Positions 34,613 through 43,927 of a stretch of DNA of 56,322 nt are shown here, piece after piece. The DNA lies in the NCBI GenBank assembly GCA_014360985.1, contig JACIWK010000012.1, forward strand, positions 1 to 56,322. The letters are read 5' to 3'. A model generated the notes under the pieces. That model had not been told where the DNA came from. It made no database searches and saw only the letters and a program-made list of their open reading frames with translations. The DNA comes from Candidatus Bipolaricaulota bacterium (lineage in GTDB: Bacteria > Bipolaricaulota > Bipolaricaulia > Bipolaricaulales > Bipolaricaulaceae). The position numbers and the translations under genes are program-made. Within the stretch, counting starts at the first letter, position 1. Each line of letters begins with the position of its first letter.

Positions 34613-35932
34613 TCAGGCATCGCGGTCTCCACGGGTATTATAGCTCCCCCTTCGCACCCGGTCGAACGCCTCCTCCACGCGGCGGAGGACCGTGGGGAGG
34701 TCGAACAGGTCACGCCACTCCTCCTCGCCGAGCGTCTCCCGGACGAGGGGATCCTCCCCCGCCACCTGAGCGAGGCCGTTCCCCGTTGTGCGCGCCCGGT
34801 CGGCGAGGTGGGCCACGAGCTCGTGGGCCTGGCGCCGGCCCATCCCGGCGCGGACGAGAGCCAGGAGCAGCCCCTCCGAGAACGGCAATCCCCGCGCTTC
34901 CTCGATCCGGGCACGCATCCGCTCCGGAAAGACCCGGAGCTCGACGACGAGGCCCCGCGCCCGCTCGAGCATGTAGTCCGTGAGGGTGAAGCACTGCGGG
35001 AAGAGGACCCGCTCCACCGAGGAGTGGGACATGTCCCGCTCGTGCCACAGGGCATTGTCCTCCAACGCCGGCCCCAGCGAGGCGCGCACCACCCGCGCCA
35101 GCCCACACAGGCGCTCGGAACGGATGGGGTTCTCTTTGTGAGGCATCGCCGATGAGCCCTCCGGACGACCCTCCGCGACCTCCGCCACCTCGGATCGGGA
35201 CAGGTTCCGTACCTCAAGGGCGATTTTCTCCACGAGCGACGCCGCCGAGGCGAGGGAGAACAGGACCTCGGCGTGCCGGTCGCGGGCGATGACCTGGGTC
35301 GCCACCGGGCACGGCCGGAGCCCGAGCGCGGCGAGGGCCCTCTCCTCGGCCTGGGGGGGGAAGTGGGCATGGGTTCCCACCGCGCCGGAGAGCTTCCCCA
35401 CCGCGATCCCCTCCCGGGCCCGTGCGAGGCGGGCCCGGACCCGTCCCAACTCGTCGTACCAAGCGAGGACCTTGAGCCCAAACGTGGTCGGCTGCGCCCA
35501 CTGCCCATGGGTCCGGCCGAGGATCGGCGTGTCCCGGTGCCGATCCGCGAGATCCCACAACGCATCCCCGAGGCGATCCGCCTTGCCAAGCAGGAGATCG
35601 AGGGCCTCCACGAGGGCGAGGGACAACGCGGTATCCTTGACATCGGACGAGGTGAGGCCGTAGTGGAGCCATCGTCCATCGGGCCCCACCTCTTCCTCCA
35701 CCGCCCACAGGAACGCGACGAGATCGTGCCCGATCTCCTCCTCCAACCTCCGGACGCGCTCCTCGGGGACCTTCGCCCGGGCCCGGACGCGGCCCGCCGT
35801 CCCCGCCGGGACGATCCCCAGTTCCTCCAGGGCCTGGAGCGCCGCGAGCTCCACCGCAAGCCAGCGCGCGAGCACGGCGCGCTGGGCCCAGAGGCCCTTC
35901 ATCGGCAACAGGGCGTAGCGATCGGTAGCCAC
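34613..35932 (-). CDS. purB: Adenylosuccinate lyase
   Basis: 439 residues. Signature GSSAMPHKENP is intact; GRTHGQWAQPTTFG and YGLTSSDVKDTA are the other active-site blocks of the fumarase/aspartase superfamily. It acts twice in purine synthesis (SAICAR to AICAR, adenylosuccinate to AMP). I use GTG 35932: the -10 hexamer TATCCT lies 6 nt upstream, indicating a leaderless message; the in-frame extension to 36169 runs through that promoter and into the divergent tkt gene. purA follows beyond ileS in the same orientation. Confidence 0.94.
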   Translation of the reverse strand: MATDRYALLPMKGLWAQRAVLARWLAVELAALQALEELGIVPAGTAGRVRARAKVPEERVRRLEEEIGHDLVAFLWAVEEEVGPDGRWLHYGLTSSDVKDTALSLALVEALDLLLGKADRLGDALWDLADRHRDTPILGRTHGQWAQPTTFGLKVLAWYDELGRVRARLARAREGIAVGKLSGAVGTHAHFPPQAEERALAALGLRPCPVATQVIARDRHAEVLFSLASAASLVEKIALEVRNLSRSEVAEVAEGRPEGSSAMPHKENPIRSERLCGLARVVRASLGPALEDNALWHERDMSHSSVERVLFPQCFTLTDYMLERARGLVVELRVFPERMRARIEEARGLPFSEGLLLALVRAGMGRRQAHELVAHLADRARTTGNGLAQVAGEDPLVRETLGEEEWRDLFDLPTVLRRVEEAFDRVRRGSYNTRGDRDA

Positions 35933-35938
35933 GTCCGA

Positions 35939-35968
35939 AGGATAGAGCGAACGGGTACGCGCTGCCAA
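35939..35968 (-). promoter_or_regulatory. Leaderless-type promoter of purB
   Basis: Minus strand TTGGCA (35968-35963), 18-bp spacer, TATCCT (35944-35939), then 6 nt to GTG 35932. The only leaderless-type promoter here with a good -35. Confidence 0.65.
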
Positions 35969-35992
35969 TCGCGGCCCCCCAATGCGAGCGGC

Positions 35993-35998
35993 TATAAT
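35993..35998 (+). promoter_or_regulatory. Consensus -10 TATAAT, leaderless-type, before tkt
   Basis: TATAAT ends 7 nt before GTG 36006. No Shine-Dalgarno and no clear -35. Confidence 0.6.
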
Positions 35999-36005
35999 GC
36001 GCCCC

Positions 36006-38117
36006 GTGGAGGGGCCTACGATCTGGACAGAGCAGGACCGGCGCGCCGTGAATGCGCTGCGTTTCCTCGCCGCGGACATGGTGGAGCGGGCCAAGTCCGG
36101 CCATCCCGGGCTTCCCCTCGGGGCAGCGGCGATGGCGTATGTCCTGTGGACCCGCCATCTCAAGCACAACCCCTACGACCCCGCTTGGCCGGACCGGGAT
36201 CGGTTCGTCCTCTCCGCGGGGCACGGATCGGCCCTCCTCTACGCGCTGCTGTATCTCGCCGGTTACGACCTGCCGCTGGACGAGCTCAAGAGGTTCCGGC
36301 AATGGGGAAGTCGGACCCCAGGTCACCCTGAGGCCGGGCTGACCCCGGGGGTGGAGGTGACGACCGGCCCCCTGGGCCAGGGGCTGGCGATGGCAGTGGG
36401 GATGGCGATCGCTGAGGCCCACCTCGCCGCACGGTTCAACCGCCCCGGGTGCCCGGTCGTGGACCATCGCACGTACGTGCTCGCCAGCGACGGGGACCTC
36501 ATGGAGGGGATCTCCGCCGAGGCGTGTGCCCTGGCCGGTCACCTCCGCCTCGGGAAGCTCATCGTCCTCTACGACCGGAACGGGATCTCTCTTGCTGGCT
36601 CCACCGAGCTCGCGTTCACCGAGGACGTGGGAGCACGGTTCGCCGCGCAGGGGTGGCACGTGGCGGAGGTACCGGATGGCGAGGACCTTGCGGCGATCGA
36701 CCGCGCCCTCCGCGAGGCCACTGAAGCGCGCGATCGCCCTTCCCTCCTCGTGATCTCGACGACGATCGGCCACGGTGCCCCCACCAAAGCGGGCACGTTC
36801 CATGCCCATGGCTCCCCCCTCGGGGAGGAGGAGCTGCGGGGGGCGAAACGGGCCCTCGGCTGGCCCGAGGAGCCGATGTTCCTCGTCCCCGATGGGGTGC
36901 GGGAGCGGCTTGCGGAAGCGGCGGGCCGCGGGAGGGAGGAAGAGGAGCGCTGGCACAAGCTCATCCAGCGCTACCGGGCGGCCCATCCGGAGCTTGCCCG
37001 GGACCTTCTCCGCCGGCTGGGCGGCGAGCTGCCTCCGGATTGGGACGCGGATCTCCCCTCGTTCCCCCCCGGGAAGAAGGGGATCTCGACCCGCAAGGCC
37101 TCGGAGGCGGTCCTGCAGCGCCTCGCCCAGGCTGTACCCGAGCTCGTGGGTGGGTCGGCGGACCTCAACCCCTCGTGTCTCACCTGGCTCAAGGGCGAGG
37201 GGGACTTCGGCCCCCCGCCCGGGCCGGCGGACCGGCAGGGCGAGGTGGGCGGGGGGTGGAGCTACGGAGGACGCAACATCCACTTCGGGGTCCGCGAGCA
37301 CGCGATGGGGGCGATCGCGGTGGGGATGGCCCGCCACGGCGGGCTGCAGCCGTTCACCGGCACGTTCCTCGCCTTCTCCGACTACATGCGCCCCCCGCTC
37401 CGCTTGGCCGCCCTCATGCACGAGCCGGTCGTGTTCGTGTTCACCCACGACTCGATCGCCCTCGGCGAGGACGGCCCGACCCACCAGCCGGTTGAGCACC
37501 TGCTCGCGTTGCGGGCGATTCCTAACCTGACCGTGATCCGGCCCGCGGACGCCGGGGAGACCGTCGAGGCGTGGCGGGCCGCCCTCCTCCGCCGGGATGG
37601 CCCCACGGTTCTCATCCTCACCCGCCAGGACCTCCCCCTCCTCGACCGGACCCGTCTTGCTTCCCCTGACGGCCTGCACCGGGGGGGGTACATCCTCTGG
37701 GAGAGCGCACCTGGGAGAGATCCTGAGCTAATCCTCATCGCAACCGGCTCGGAGGTCCACGTCGCGCTTGACGCCGGGGAGGAGTTGGCGCGGGACGGAG
37801 TCCGGGTGCGGGTCGTAGCGCTCCCTAGCTGGGATCTGTTCGAGCGCCAGCCGCGTGACTACCGGGACCAGATCCTCCCTCCCCAGGTCCGAGCGCGGGT
37901 GGCGGTCGAGGCTGGGATCCAGCTGGGGTGGGAGCACTACGTGGGCTTGGACGGGGAAATCGTGGGGCTGTCGTCGTTCGGGGCCAGCGCCCCCGGGCCG
38001 GTCCTCCTTCAGGAGTTCGGGATCACCCCCGCCGCCGTCGTCGCCGCAGGTCGGCGAGCCCTGAACAGGGTTGCCGTCCGCAGAGGAGATGACTACCATG
38101 AGCAGGCGGGTCCGTAG
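36006..38117 (+). CDS. tkt: Transketolase
   Basis: 703 residues, one-polypeptide type. ThDP-dependent enzyme moving two-carbon ketol units in the pentose phosphate pathway. Landmarks: [29 protein letters not shown], the ThDP motif DGDLMEGI, and the catalytic glutamate in [14 protein letters not shown]. The C-terminal domain ([12 protein letters not shown]) is complete. The start is set at GTG 36006 because TATAAT ends 7 nt before it; an in-frame ATG at 35982 precedes the promoter element. The TAG stop lies inside the tRNA-Met gene. Confidence 0.95.
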   Translation: MEGPTIWTEQDRRAVNALRFLAADMVERAKSGHPGLPLGAAAMAYVLWTRHLKHNPYDPAWPDRDRFVLSAGHGSALLYALLYLAGYDLPLDELKRFRQWGSRTPGHPEAGLTPGVEVTTGPLGQGLAMAVGMAIAEAHLAARFNRPGCPVVDHRTYVLASDGDLMEGISAEACALAGHLRLGKLIVLYDRNGISLAGSTELAFTEDVGARFAAQGWHVAEVPDGEDLAAIDRALREATEARDRPSLLVISTTIGHGAPTKAGTFHAHGSPLGEEELRGAKRALGWPEEPMFLVPDGVRERLAEAAGRGREEEERWHKLIQRYRAAHPELARDLLRRLGGELPPDWDADLPSFPPGKKGISTRKASEAVLQRLAQAVPELVGGSADLNPSCLTWLKGEGDFGPPPGPADRQGEVGGGWSYGGRNIHFGVREHAMGAIAVGMARHGGLQPFTGTFLAFSDYMRPPLRLAALMHEPVVFVFTHDSIALGEDGPTHQPVEHLLALRAIPNLTVIRPADAGETVEAWRAALLRRDGPTVLILTRQDLPLLDRTRLASPDGLHRGGYILWESAPGRDPELILIATGSEVHVALDAGEELARDGVRVRVVALPSWDLFERQPRDYRDQILPPQVRARVAVEAGIQLGWEHYVGLDGEIVGLSSFGASAPGPVLLQEFGITPAAVVAAGRRALNRVAVRRGDDYHEQAGP

Positions 38118-38179
38118 CTCAGGGGTAGAGCAGCCGGCTCATAACCGGTTGGTCGCAGGTTCAAACCCTGCCGGGCCCA
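38108..38179 (+). tRNA. tRNA-Met (CAT), 5' end overlapping the tkt stop
   Basis: 72 nt. Acceptor GGGTCCG pairs with CGGGCCC (one G-T), discriminator A, no encoded CCA. Anticodon stem GCCGG/CCGGT, loop CTCATAA, anticodon CAT; GGTTCAAAC in the T arm. The A1-type initiator mismatch is absent, so elongator Met is likeliest; a lysidine-modified Ile2 tRNA cannot be ruled out. The first 10 nt are also the end of tkt. No promoter seen directly upstream, so it may be processed from the tkt transcript. Confidence 0.93.
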
Positions 38180-38222
38180 CAGGTCAGCGCAGCGGTGCGT
38201 GGTCGCTGGTTGAGGAGGAGGG

Positions 38223-38738
38223 ATGAGGAAGATCTTCGTGAACGTGGATGGCAGTTCCCGTGGGAACCCCGGGGAATCCGCGATTGGGGTCCTCGTCACC
38301 GACGACAAGGGGCAGGTCCTGGACCAAGTGTCGAAGCTCATCGGGCGGGCGACGAACAACGTCGCAGAGTATAAGGCCCTCCTGGAGGGGATCCGCCTCG
38401 CGATCGAGCTCTCGCCGGACGAAACCGTGTTCCTCACCGACAATCAGCTCGTCGCGAACCAGGTGAATGGGTTCTACCAGGTCCGCGAGCCCCACCTCGA
38501 ACTCCTGAACCGGAACGCCCTCGATCTCCTTGCCCGGCTCCCCCGGTGGCGCGTGAACTTCGTGGAGCGGGAGATCAACCACGCCGCGCACCGGCTGGCC
38601 GAGCAGGCGTTTCGCGAGCGCACACGCCAGGAGCGGGAGCGGAACGATCTCCTGCGCGAGATCGGCCACCTCCTCGATGGGTTGTCCGTCGACGACCTGC
38701 GGCGGCTGGCCGCCCACATGCGCTCCCTCCGCCCGTAG
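38223..38738 (+). CDS. rnhA: RNase HI-family protein with C-terminal helical extension
   Basis: 171 residues from ATG 38223, GAGGAGG upstream. RNase H fold: [16 protein letters not shown] (first Asp), [12 protein letters not shown] (Glu), [13 protein letters not shown] (Asp), and [16 protein letters not shown] near the fourth acidic/His site. This is the short archaeal/Bacillus YpdQ-like subgroup of RNase HI that lacks the basic protrusion. About 40 extra charged residues at the C-terminus ([14 protein letters not shown]) form a likely helix. It degrades RNA in RNA-DNA hybrids. Followed 5 nt later by dtd. Confidence 0.88.
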   Translation: MRKIFVNVDGSSRGNPGESAIGVLVTDDKGQVLDQVSKLIGRATNNVAEYKALLEGIRLAIELSPDETVFLTDNQLVANQVNGFYQVREPHLELLNRNALDLLARLPRWRVNFVEREINHAAHRLAEQAFRERTRQERERNDLLREIGHLLDGLSVDDLRRLAAHMRSLRP

Positions 38739-38743
38739 AGCGG

Positions 38744-39205
38744 ATGCGCATCGTCCTGCAGCGGGTGAAGGAGGCGAGCGTCCGCAGCGGCGGCCGCGAG
38801 GTAGCCCGAATCGGATGCGGACTGCTTCTCTTCGTGGGACTGGGGAGAGAGGATGGTCCGGACGAGGTCCGGTTCTGGGCCGAGAAGATCCCCAACCTGC
38901 GTGTGTTCCCCGACGAGGAGGGACGGATGAACCACTCCCTTCGCGACATCGGGGGCGAGATCCTGTGCGTGTCCCAGTTCACCCTCTACGGCGACGCGTC
39001 CCGCGGGCGGCGGCCGGGGTTCGACCGCGCCGCGCCGAGCCCTGAGGCATCTCCCCTCTACGAGGCCTTCCTCGCCGCGCTGCGCGCCCAAGGTGTCCCC
39101 GTCCAAAGCGGCCTGTTCGGAGCGCGGATGGAGGTCGCCCTCGTCAACGACGGGCCGGTGACCTTGATCTTGGAGCGGCCGGCGGCACAATGGGAACAAA
39201 CCTAA
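38744..39205 (+). CDS. dtd: D-aminoacyl-tRNA deacylase
   Basis: 153 residues from ATG 38744 ([13 protein letters not shown]). Removes D-amino acids (and glycine from tRNA-Ala) from mischarged tRNA. Both family motifs are present: [21 protein letters not shown]-type and [10 protein letters not shown] (Gly-cisPro region). Normal length. It is co-directional with rnhA (5 nt gap) and rpmF (11 nt gap). Confidence 0.95.
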   Translation: MRIVLQRVKEASVRSGGREVARIGCGLLLFVGLGREDGPDEVRFWAEKIPNLRVFPDEEGRMNHSLRDIGGEILCVSQFTLYGDASRGRRPGFDRAAPSPEASPLYEAFLAALRAQGVPVQSGLFGARMEVALVNDGPVTLILERPAAQWEQT

Positions 39206-39216
39206 AGGAGGAACCG

Positions 39217-39408
39217 ATGGCGGCAGTACCCAAGTCACGGAGATCCCATCGCGAGGTGCGGCTGCGCCGCACCCACTGGCGGGCGCGGATGGTGCCCGCC
39301 ACGTCGTGCCCCCAGTGCCACGAGTTCCGCCTCCCTCACCGCGTGTGCCCGGCTTGTGGGTACTACAACGGGATGGCCGTCGTGGAGATGGGAAAGAAGG
39401 AGAAGTAG
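39217..39408 (+). CDS. rpmF: Ribosomal protein L32, zinc-ribbon form
   Basis: 63 residues from ATG 39217 with AAAGGAGGA upstream. Basic N-terminus (AVPKSRRSHREVRLRRTHW) and a four-Cys zinc ribbon (CPQCHEFRLPHRVCPACGYY), the zinc-containing L32 version. In many bacteria rpmF precedes plsX; here it follows dtd and plsX sits 24 kb away beside a tRNA. The longer frame from 39190 precedes the ribosome site. Confidence 0.95.
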   Translation: MAAVPKSRRSHREVRLRRTHWRARMVPATSCPQCHEFRLPHRVCPACGYYNGMAVVEMGKKEK

Positions 39409-39412
39409 CCCC

Positions 39413-40684
39413 TCACGCGACGGGGCGCCCCTCGACGAGGAAGATAGGAAGCGTCACCACCATCAACAGCGCCGCGAGGAGGAACGCGGCGGGGAACCCG
39501 AGGAAATCCGCGATATACCCCCCGGCAAGCGCCCCCAGGACGTTCCCCAACCCGGCAACAGCGTTGTAGATGCCGAGGGCTTGGCCGTGAACCCCGGACG
39601 GCGACAGCCGGGACACGATCGCCGTCACCGATAGCTGGAAGAACGCCCAGGTCGCCCCCGCCACGCCCCACAGGACGGGCAGAAGCCACCGGGCGACCTC
39701 CGGGGTGGCCAAGGCGAAACCCACGAACATCCCCGCCCGTCCGAGGAGGGCCAGCGCCGCTGCCGGGCGATGGCCCCACCGTGCGACCGCCTTCCGCGCC
39801 AACCCGAACGCGAGCACGCTCACCCCATGGTGAGCCACGTTCAGGGCGAACACGAGCTCGCTGGACCATCCCAGCTTGTGGCGCACGAACACCGGGAACG
39901 GGGCAAACACCATCGAGAACCCGATGAAGGCGAGCATCGCCGCGTAGTAGCACAGGATGAGGTCCGGCCCGAACGCCGTGCGCCCCTGCATGAACCGCAG
40001 GAGTTGGGACGGGCGGAGCGCCTCGTAGAGCTGGATCGGAGCGGTGCGGAATCGTTCATAGAGGAAGTTTCCCACCGCGACAACCGCGTCCCGGAACGAG
40101 GGGCGGTGGACGCCCACCTCCGGCTCGCGGATCTGGCGTAAGCCGACCACGATCGCGCCCACCGAGAGGGCGCCGACGATGAATCCCAGCGAACGGAGAC
40201 CCCAGCCTTCCCCCACGAAGCGCACGACGAGCGTCGTCCAGCTTGCCCCCACCGCGAGGCCAACCGTCCACCCTACCCCGCAATGGACGTTGAACCGAGC
40301 GATTTCCCCCTCCCACTGCTCCCTGGGAAATCCGGAAAGGACAAGGAGGAACGCCACCGACGACCCGGCCATCCACGAGAAGGCGGCCCAGCCGTTGACG
40401 AGGTAGAGCTGGGGCACGCGGGTGATGGCGGGCAGGGCGAAGTAGGCCATCGCCACCCCGAGGAAACCGAACACCACGAACAGCCGACGACGCCGCGTGG
40501 CGTCGAGGAGCCGCCCCCACACCAGGCTTGCCGCGACGTTCATCATGCTCCCCACCGCGGCCAACATCCCCACATCGCCGGCCGTCCCCCCCAGGTAGTA
40601 CGCGTAGAGGGGGAGGAGGGGCGAGGCCGCTCCCATCGCGGCATTGGCGAGGACGAACGCCCAGTACCAGCGGGGGACCCTCAT
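39413..40684 (-). CDS. MFS transporter
   Basis: 423 residues with about 12 hydrophobic segments and the cytoplasmic-loop signature between helices 2 and 3 (VWGRLLDATRRRRLF, in place of GxxxDRxGRR). A longer central loop (~190-235) separates the two six-helix halves. Substrate cannot be told. ATG 40684 overlaps the upstream epimerase stop (ATGA). Converges with rpmF, 4 bp apart. Confidence 0.82.
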   Translation of the reverse strand: MRVPRWYWAFVLANAAMGAASPLLPLYAYYLGGTAGDVGMLAAVGSMMNVAASLVWGRLLDATRRRRLFVVFGFLGVAMAYFALPAITRVPQLYLVNGWAAFSWMAGSSVAFLLVLSGFPREQWEGEIARFNVHCGVGWTVGLAVGASWTTLVVRFVGEGWGLRSLGFIVGALSVGAIVVGLRQIREPEVGVHRPSFRDAVVAVGNFLYERFRTAPIQLYEALRPSQLLRFMQGRTAFGPDLILCYYAAMLAFIGFSMVFAPFPVFVRHKLGWSSELVFALNVAHHGVSVLAFGLARKAVARWGHRPAAALALLGRAGMFVGFALATPEVARWLLPVLWGVAGATWAFFQLSVTAIVSRLSPSGVHGQALGIYNAVAGLGNVLGALAGGYIADFLGFPAAFLLAALLMVVTLPIFLVEGRPVA

Positions 40685-41487
40685 CGCTTGAGCACCGCAG
40701 CCACCGACTCCCGCACCCCGGCCGGGTCGGGGATCTCGAGGACGATCCTCCCCCCGTACCTTCCCCTCTCAAGCGCAGCCAGCGCCGCCTGCCACGGGAC
40801 AGTCCCCGCGCCCAGGGGCAGGTGCTCGTCCCGCTCCCCACGGTTGTCGTGGAGGTGGACGTGGACAAGGCGCTCCCCGAGCGCCGCCACATAGGGGGCA
40901 GGCTCCCCGCCTGTGGTGTGCAGGTGGCCGAAGTCCAAACACGCCCCGAGGGCAGGAAACAAGTCGAGCACCACCCGATGCTCGGCCGCGGTGTGCACCA
41001 TGTCCCAGCCTGGGGAGCGCTGCTTGTTCTCCACCGTTACCTCGACCCCCCGCCGCCGCGCCCGGGCGAGGATGACCTCCAGCGCAAACCGGAACCTCTG
41101 CGCGGCGCGATCGCGCTCACCATCGAGGGGCAGGTAGTCAGGGTCCACATGCCCTGGATGGACGACGACGAGCTCCGCGCCGACATCGGCAGCGAGGTCC
41201 ACGGCCCCGACCACCTCCCCCAGCGCCGCCGCGGCCAGCGACGGCACTGGGGAGGCGAGGTTGACCCCGTAGATGGGAACGTGGACCGTGCACCACAGCC
41301 CCTTCTCCGCCAAGCCCTGGCGCAGCCGCCGCCGATCGGTCGGGGCGAGCTCCGGCGGGAAAGCAGCCCGCGGGTCAGCCCGCAGCTCGACCCCCCCCAA
41401 GCCGAGCTCCCCGGCGAGCTCCACCCATCTTTCCACGCTCATCCCCGTCCAGAGGAAGGTGGACAGCCCGACTCTGTCGAGGTCCAT
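40681..41487 (-). CDS. Sugar phosphate isomerase/epimerase (AP endonuclease 2 TIM-barrel family)
   Basis: 268 residues, a complete xylose-isomerase-like TIM barrel: STFLWTGMSVERWVE start, VVHPGHVD, the metal-ligand glutamates in VTVENKQRSPG and LDFGHLHTTGG, HVHLHDNRGERDEHLPLG near the end. Metal-dependent aldose/ketose interconversion is usual, and a nuclease role is possible for the fold. It overlaps the MFS start and follows the SDR by 3 nt, so sugar or polyol metabolism with transport is a reasonable context guess. Confidence 0.8.
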   Translation of the reverse strand: MDLDRVGLSTFLWTGMSVERWVELAGELGLGGVELRADPRAAFPPELAPTDRRRLRQGLAEKGLWCTVHVPIYGVNLASPVPSLAAAALGEVVGAVDLAADVGAELVVVHPGHVDPDYLPLDGERDRAAQRFRFALEVILARARRRGVEVTVENKQRSPGWDMVHTAAEHRVVLDLFPALGACLDFGHLHTTGGEPAPYVAALGERLVHVHLHDNRGERDEHLPLGAGTVPWQAALAALERGRYGGRIVLEIPDPAGVRESVAAVLKR

Positions 41488-41490
41488 TCC

Positions 41491-42228
41491 CTATCCCATG
41501 CGGAGGCCGCCATTCACGGACACCGTCTCCCCCGTGATGTAGCTCGCCTCCTCCGAGCACAGGAACGCGACCACGGCCGCGATCTCCTCCGCGCTCGCCA
41601 CCCGCCCGAGCGGGATCTGGGCCCGGATCTCGTCGCCGCGGGTGGCGAGGGCCTCCTCGTTGATCGCGGTGGCGACGAAGCCCGGGCACACCGCGTTCAC
41701 GGTGATCCCCATCGGGGCCAGGGCGAGGGCAAGGGATCTCGTGAGGCCGAGCAGCCCAGCCTTGGCCGCCGCGTAGTGGACGCCGTGGGCGCTTCCGGTG
41801 AGGGCACGCAGGGAAGAGACGTTCACGATCCGGCCAAACCCCGCCTCGCGCATGTACGGGACCGCACACCGCGAGCAGACAAACGCGGAGGTGAGGCCCA
41901 CCCGGATCATCCGCTCCCAATCCTCCAACGAGAGGTCCTCCCACGGCATCCGTTGCACGTAGCCCGCGTTGTTCACCAGGATGTGGAGTGCCCCGAGCCC
42001 CTCCGCGGCGGCGTGGACGAGGGTCCGCGCTTGGTCCAGATCGGCCAGATCGGCCTGGAGGATCAGCGCCCGCCTCCCCAGGCGCTGCACGGCCGCCGCC
42101 ACCTCTTCGGCCGGGGTGCGCTGGGTGCGGTAGCTCAGGGCGACGTCGTAGCCACGCGCCGCGAGCTTGACCGCCACCGCTGCGCCGATCCCCCGCGAAC
42201 CACCGGTCACGAGCGCGCACCGTTTCAT
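41491..42228 (-). CDS. Short-chain dehydrogenase/reductase, FabG-like
   Basis: 245 residues from ATG 42228, AGGAGGG 5 nt upstream. NAD(P)-binding TGGSRGIGAAVA, NNAG, and the catalytic Ser, Tyr and Lys in VNVSSLRALTGSAHGVHYAAAK. The end SYITGETVSVNGGLRMG is typical of FabG-type reductases. Could reduce 3-oxoacyl-ACP, but the neighbours (epimerase, MFS) equally suit a sugar or polyol dehydrogenase. An upstream in-frame extension overlaps upp and is rejected. Confidence 0.85.
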   Translation of the reverse strand: MKRCALVTGGSRGIGAAVAVKLAARGYDVALSYRTQRTPAEEVAAAVQRLGRRALILQADLADLDQARTLVHAAAEGLGALHILVNNAGYVQRMPWEDLSLEDWERMIRVGLTSAFVCSRCAVPYMREAGFGRIVNVSSLRALTGSAHGVHYAAAKAGLLGLTRSLALALAPMGITVNAVCPGFVATAINEEALATRGDEIRAQIPLGRVASAEEIAAVVAFLCSEEASYITGETVSVNGGLRMG

Positions 42229-42239
42229 CTCCACCCTCC

Positions 42240-42863
42240 TCAGGTCCCGAACAGGCGGTCCCCCGCATCTCCGAGCCCAGGGCGGATGTAACCGTGGGCA
42301 TCGAGCTCGCGGTCGAGGGCCGCGGCGTACACGGGGACATCGGGATGGAGCTCCTGGATCGCGCGCAGCCCCTCCGGAGCGGCGACGAGGCACAGGAAGC
42401 GGACATCCTGTGCTCCCCGCTCCTTCACGATCTGCACCGCGCGGCCTGCCGACCCCCCGGTGGCAAGCATCGGATCGACCACGATCACGAGCGCGTCCTC
42501 GAGCTGGGCAGGGAGCTTGGCGAAGTACTCCACCGGCGCCAGGCTCTTCGGATCGCGGTAGATCCCGATGTGGCCGACCCGGGCGCTGGGGATGAGGGAT
42601 AGGACTCCATCGAGCATCACGATCCCCGCCCGCAAGACGGGGACGAGGACCACCGGCCGGGCCAGCTCCACCCCCTCCGTCCGCTCCAGCGGGGTCTCTA
42701 CCTCCACCTCCCGCAACGGGAAGTCTCGCGTGATCTCGTACACCATGAGCGCGGTGAGCTCCTCGAGGATCTGGCGGAACTGGAGCCGATCCGTGCGCCG
42801 GTCGCGGAGCCGGGTGAGCTTGGCCCGAATGAGGGGATGTTCAACGAGGATGAACGTCGCCAT
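42240..42863 (-). CDS. upp: Uracil phosphoribosyltransferase
   Basis: 207 residues. Makes UMP from uracil and PRPP. PRPP loop VDPMLATGGSAG, uracil-binding end GYIRPGLGDAGDRLFGT, and VPVLRAGIVMLDGV are all conserved. Start ATG 42863 (MATFILVEHPLIRAKL). Upstream, TTGCGC - 16 bp - TACCCT may be its promoter, ending 10 nt before ATG. It leads the upp-SDR-epimerase-MFS run (12-nt gap to SDR). Confidence 0.95.
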   Translation of the reverse strand: MATFILVEHPLIRAKLTRLRDRRTDRLQFRQILEELTALMVYEITRDFPLREVEVETPLERTEGVELARPVVLVPVLRAGIVMLDGVLSLIPSARVGHIGIYRDPKSLAPVEYFAKLPAQLEDALVIVVDPMLATGGSAGRAVQIVKERGAQDVRFLCLVAAPEGLRAIQELHPDVPVYAAALDRELDAHGYIRPGLGDAGDRLFGT

Positions 42864-42903
42864 GCTGGGGCTGAGGGTAGCTCGCGCGGCGGCGTGCGCA
42901 ACC

Positions 42904-43788
42904 CTAGATGAGGGACAGGTAGTCGTGTTTCTCGCCGAGAACCTTGTCCAGATGGATCTGCCACAGCTTGAGGGTTTTGTAGAGGGAGGCGACGAGCCAC
43001 CGCCGCACGGGGTCGCGTGGGCCGACGAGGGCGTGCACCCTCTCGTCGAGGCCCGTCCCCGGCAGCTCGTCCTGGAGCCAGCGGGCGAGGGACCCCCCGA
43101 TGGCGCGGAGGGTGAAGATCCTTTCCGGGTCGAGCTTGGGTGCGACGCGAAGGGCGGGGGTGCAAACGAGAACGGATGGCGGCTCCTCGTTCCCGATGCT
43201 GTGAGCGAGGCGATCCATGTTCCAGAGGAGGGTATAGGCACAGGGATGGTGCGCGAGCAGGGTCAGCGGGGACTCCTCCTTGTCCACGAGGGAACGCACG
43301 AGGGGGGATGCCGCCCGTTCGGCCCACCGGTCGAGGGTCGCGTCCACCACCGCTGGCCCCTCCCCGATCGCCAGAACGACCTCTCCCACCGCGCGAGCGG
43401 CCTCGGCCCGTTCCGGAGTGCGGGTCCCGAGGAGCTTCCCGAGCGACCCGCTCCCTTTGCCATCCTCCGCCCACTTCACGAACGCTCGCCCCACGAGGTC
43501 GAGCTTGCGCTGTACGGGCAACGGGAGGTCCCCACACCCTCCGCACCGCGGGCCGGCCCGCCCGGCACCGATCATGGTCAGGACCTGCTCCAGCCCCTCG
43601 AGGAACCGGTGCGAGCAGGGCTCAAACCCCCACCGCGGCATCCGGTCCCGCACGAGGATCGCCCACCGGGGGAGGGAGATCTCCTCGACAAGGCTGTTCA
43701 AGTAGAGGACTTCCTCATCAAATGCCTCGCGGCCCTCGATCCCCGGTGCTTCCCACCACTCGGCGATGCGCCTCTCCGCGACCTTCAC
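42904..43788 (-). CDS. Hypothetical protein
   Basis: 294 residues from GTG 43788 with GGGGGGAGG upstream. Mostly alpha-helical by composition, no signal peptide and no membrane helix. Two cysteine clusters stand out: PRCGGCGD (~80) and isolated Cys near 58 and 183, so a metal site is possible. Conserved-looking segments include HPCAYTLLWNMDRLAHSIGN and RRWLVASLYKTLKLWQIHL. I do not recognise a family. Its stop is 40 bp before upp; whether they share a transcript is unclear. Confidence 0.7.
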   Translation of the reverse strand: MKVAERRIAEWWEAPGIEGREAFDEEVLYLNSLVEEISLPRWAILVRDRMPRWGFEPCSHRFLEGLEQVLTMIGAGRAGPRCGGCGDLPLPVQRKLDLVGRAFVKWAEDGKGSGSLGKLLGTRTPERAEAARAVGEVVLAIGEGPAVVDATLDRWAERAASPLVRSLVDKEESPLTLLAHHPCAYTLLWNMDRLAHSIGNEEPPSVLVCTPALRVAPKLDPERIFTLRAIGGSLARWLQDELPGTGLDERVHALVGPRDPVRRWLVASLYKTLKLWQIHLDKVLGEKHDYLSLI

Positions 43789-43927
43789 CCTCCCCCCTTA
43801 CTTCTTCCGTTCCCATCACAGCCCCGGGGCGCAAAGCGGGGCGCCACCCCAGGAGAGCATTCTACTCCCCCCACCTCCGTTCACAACGGCGGGGCGACAC
43901 ACGTGACCCCTTGAGCAGCTGGCGCTC

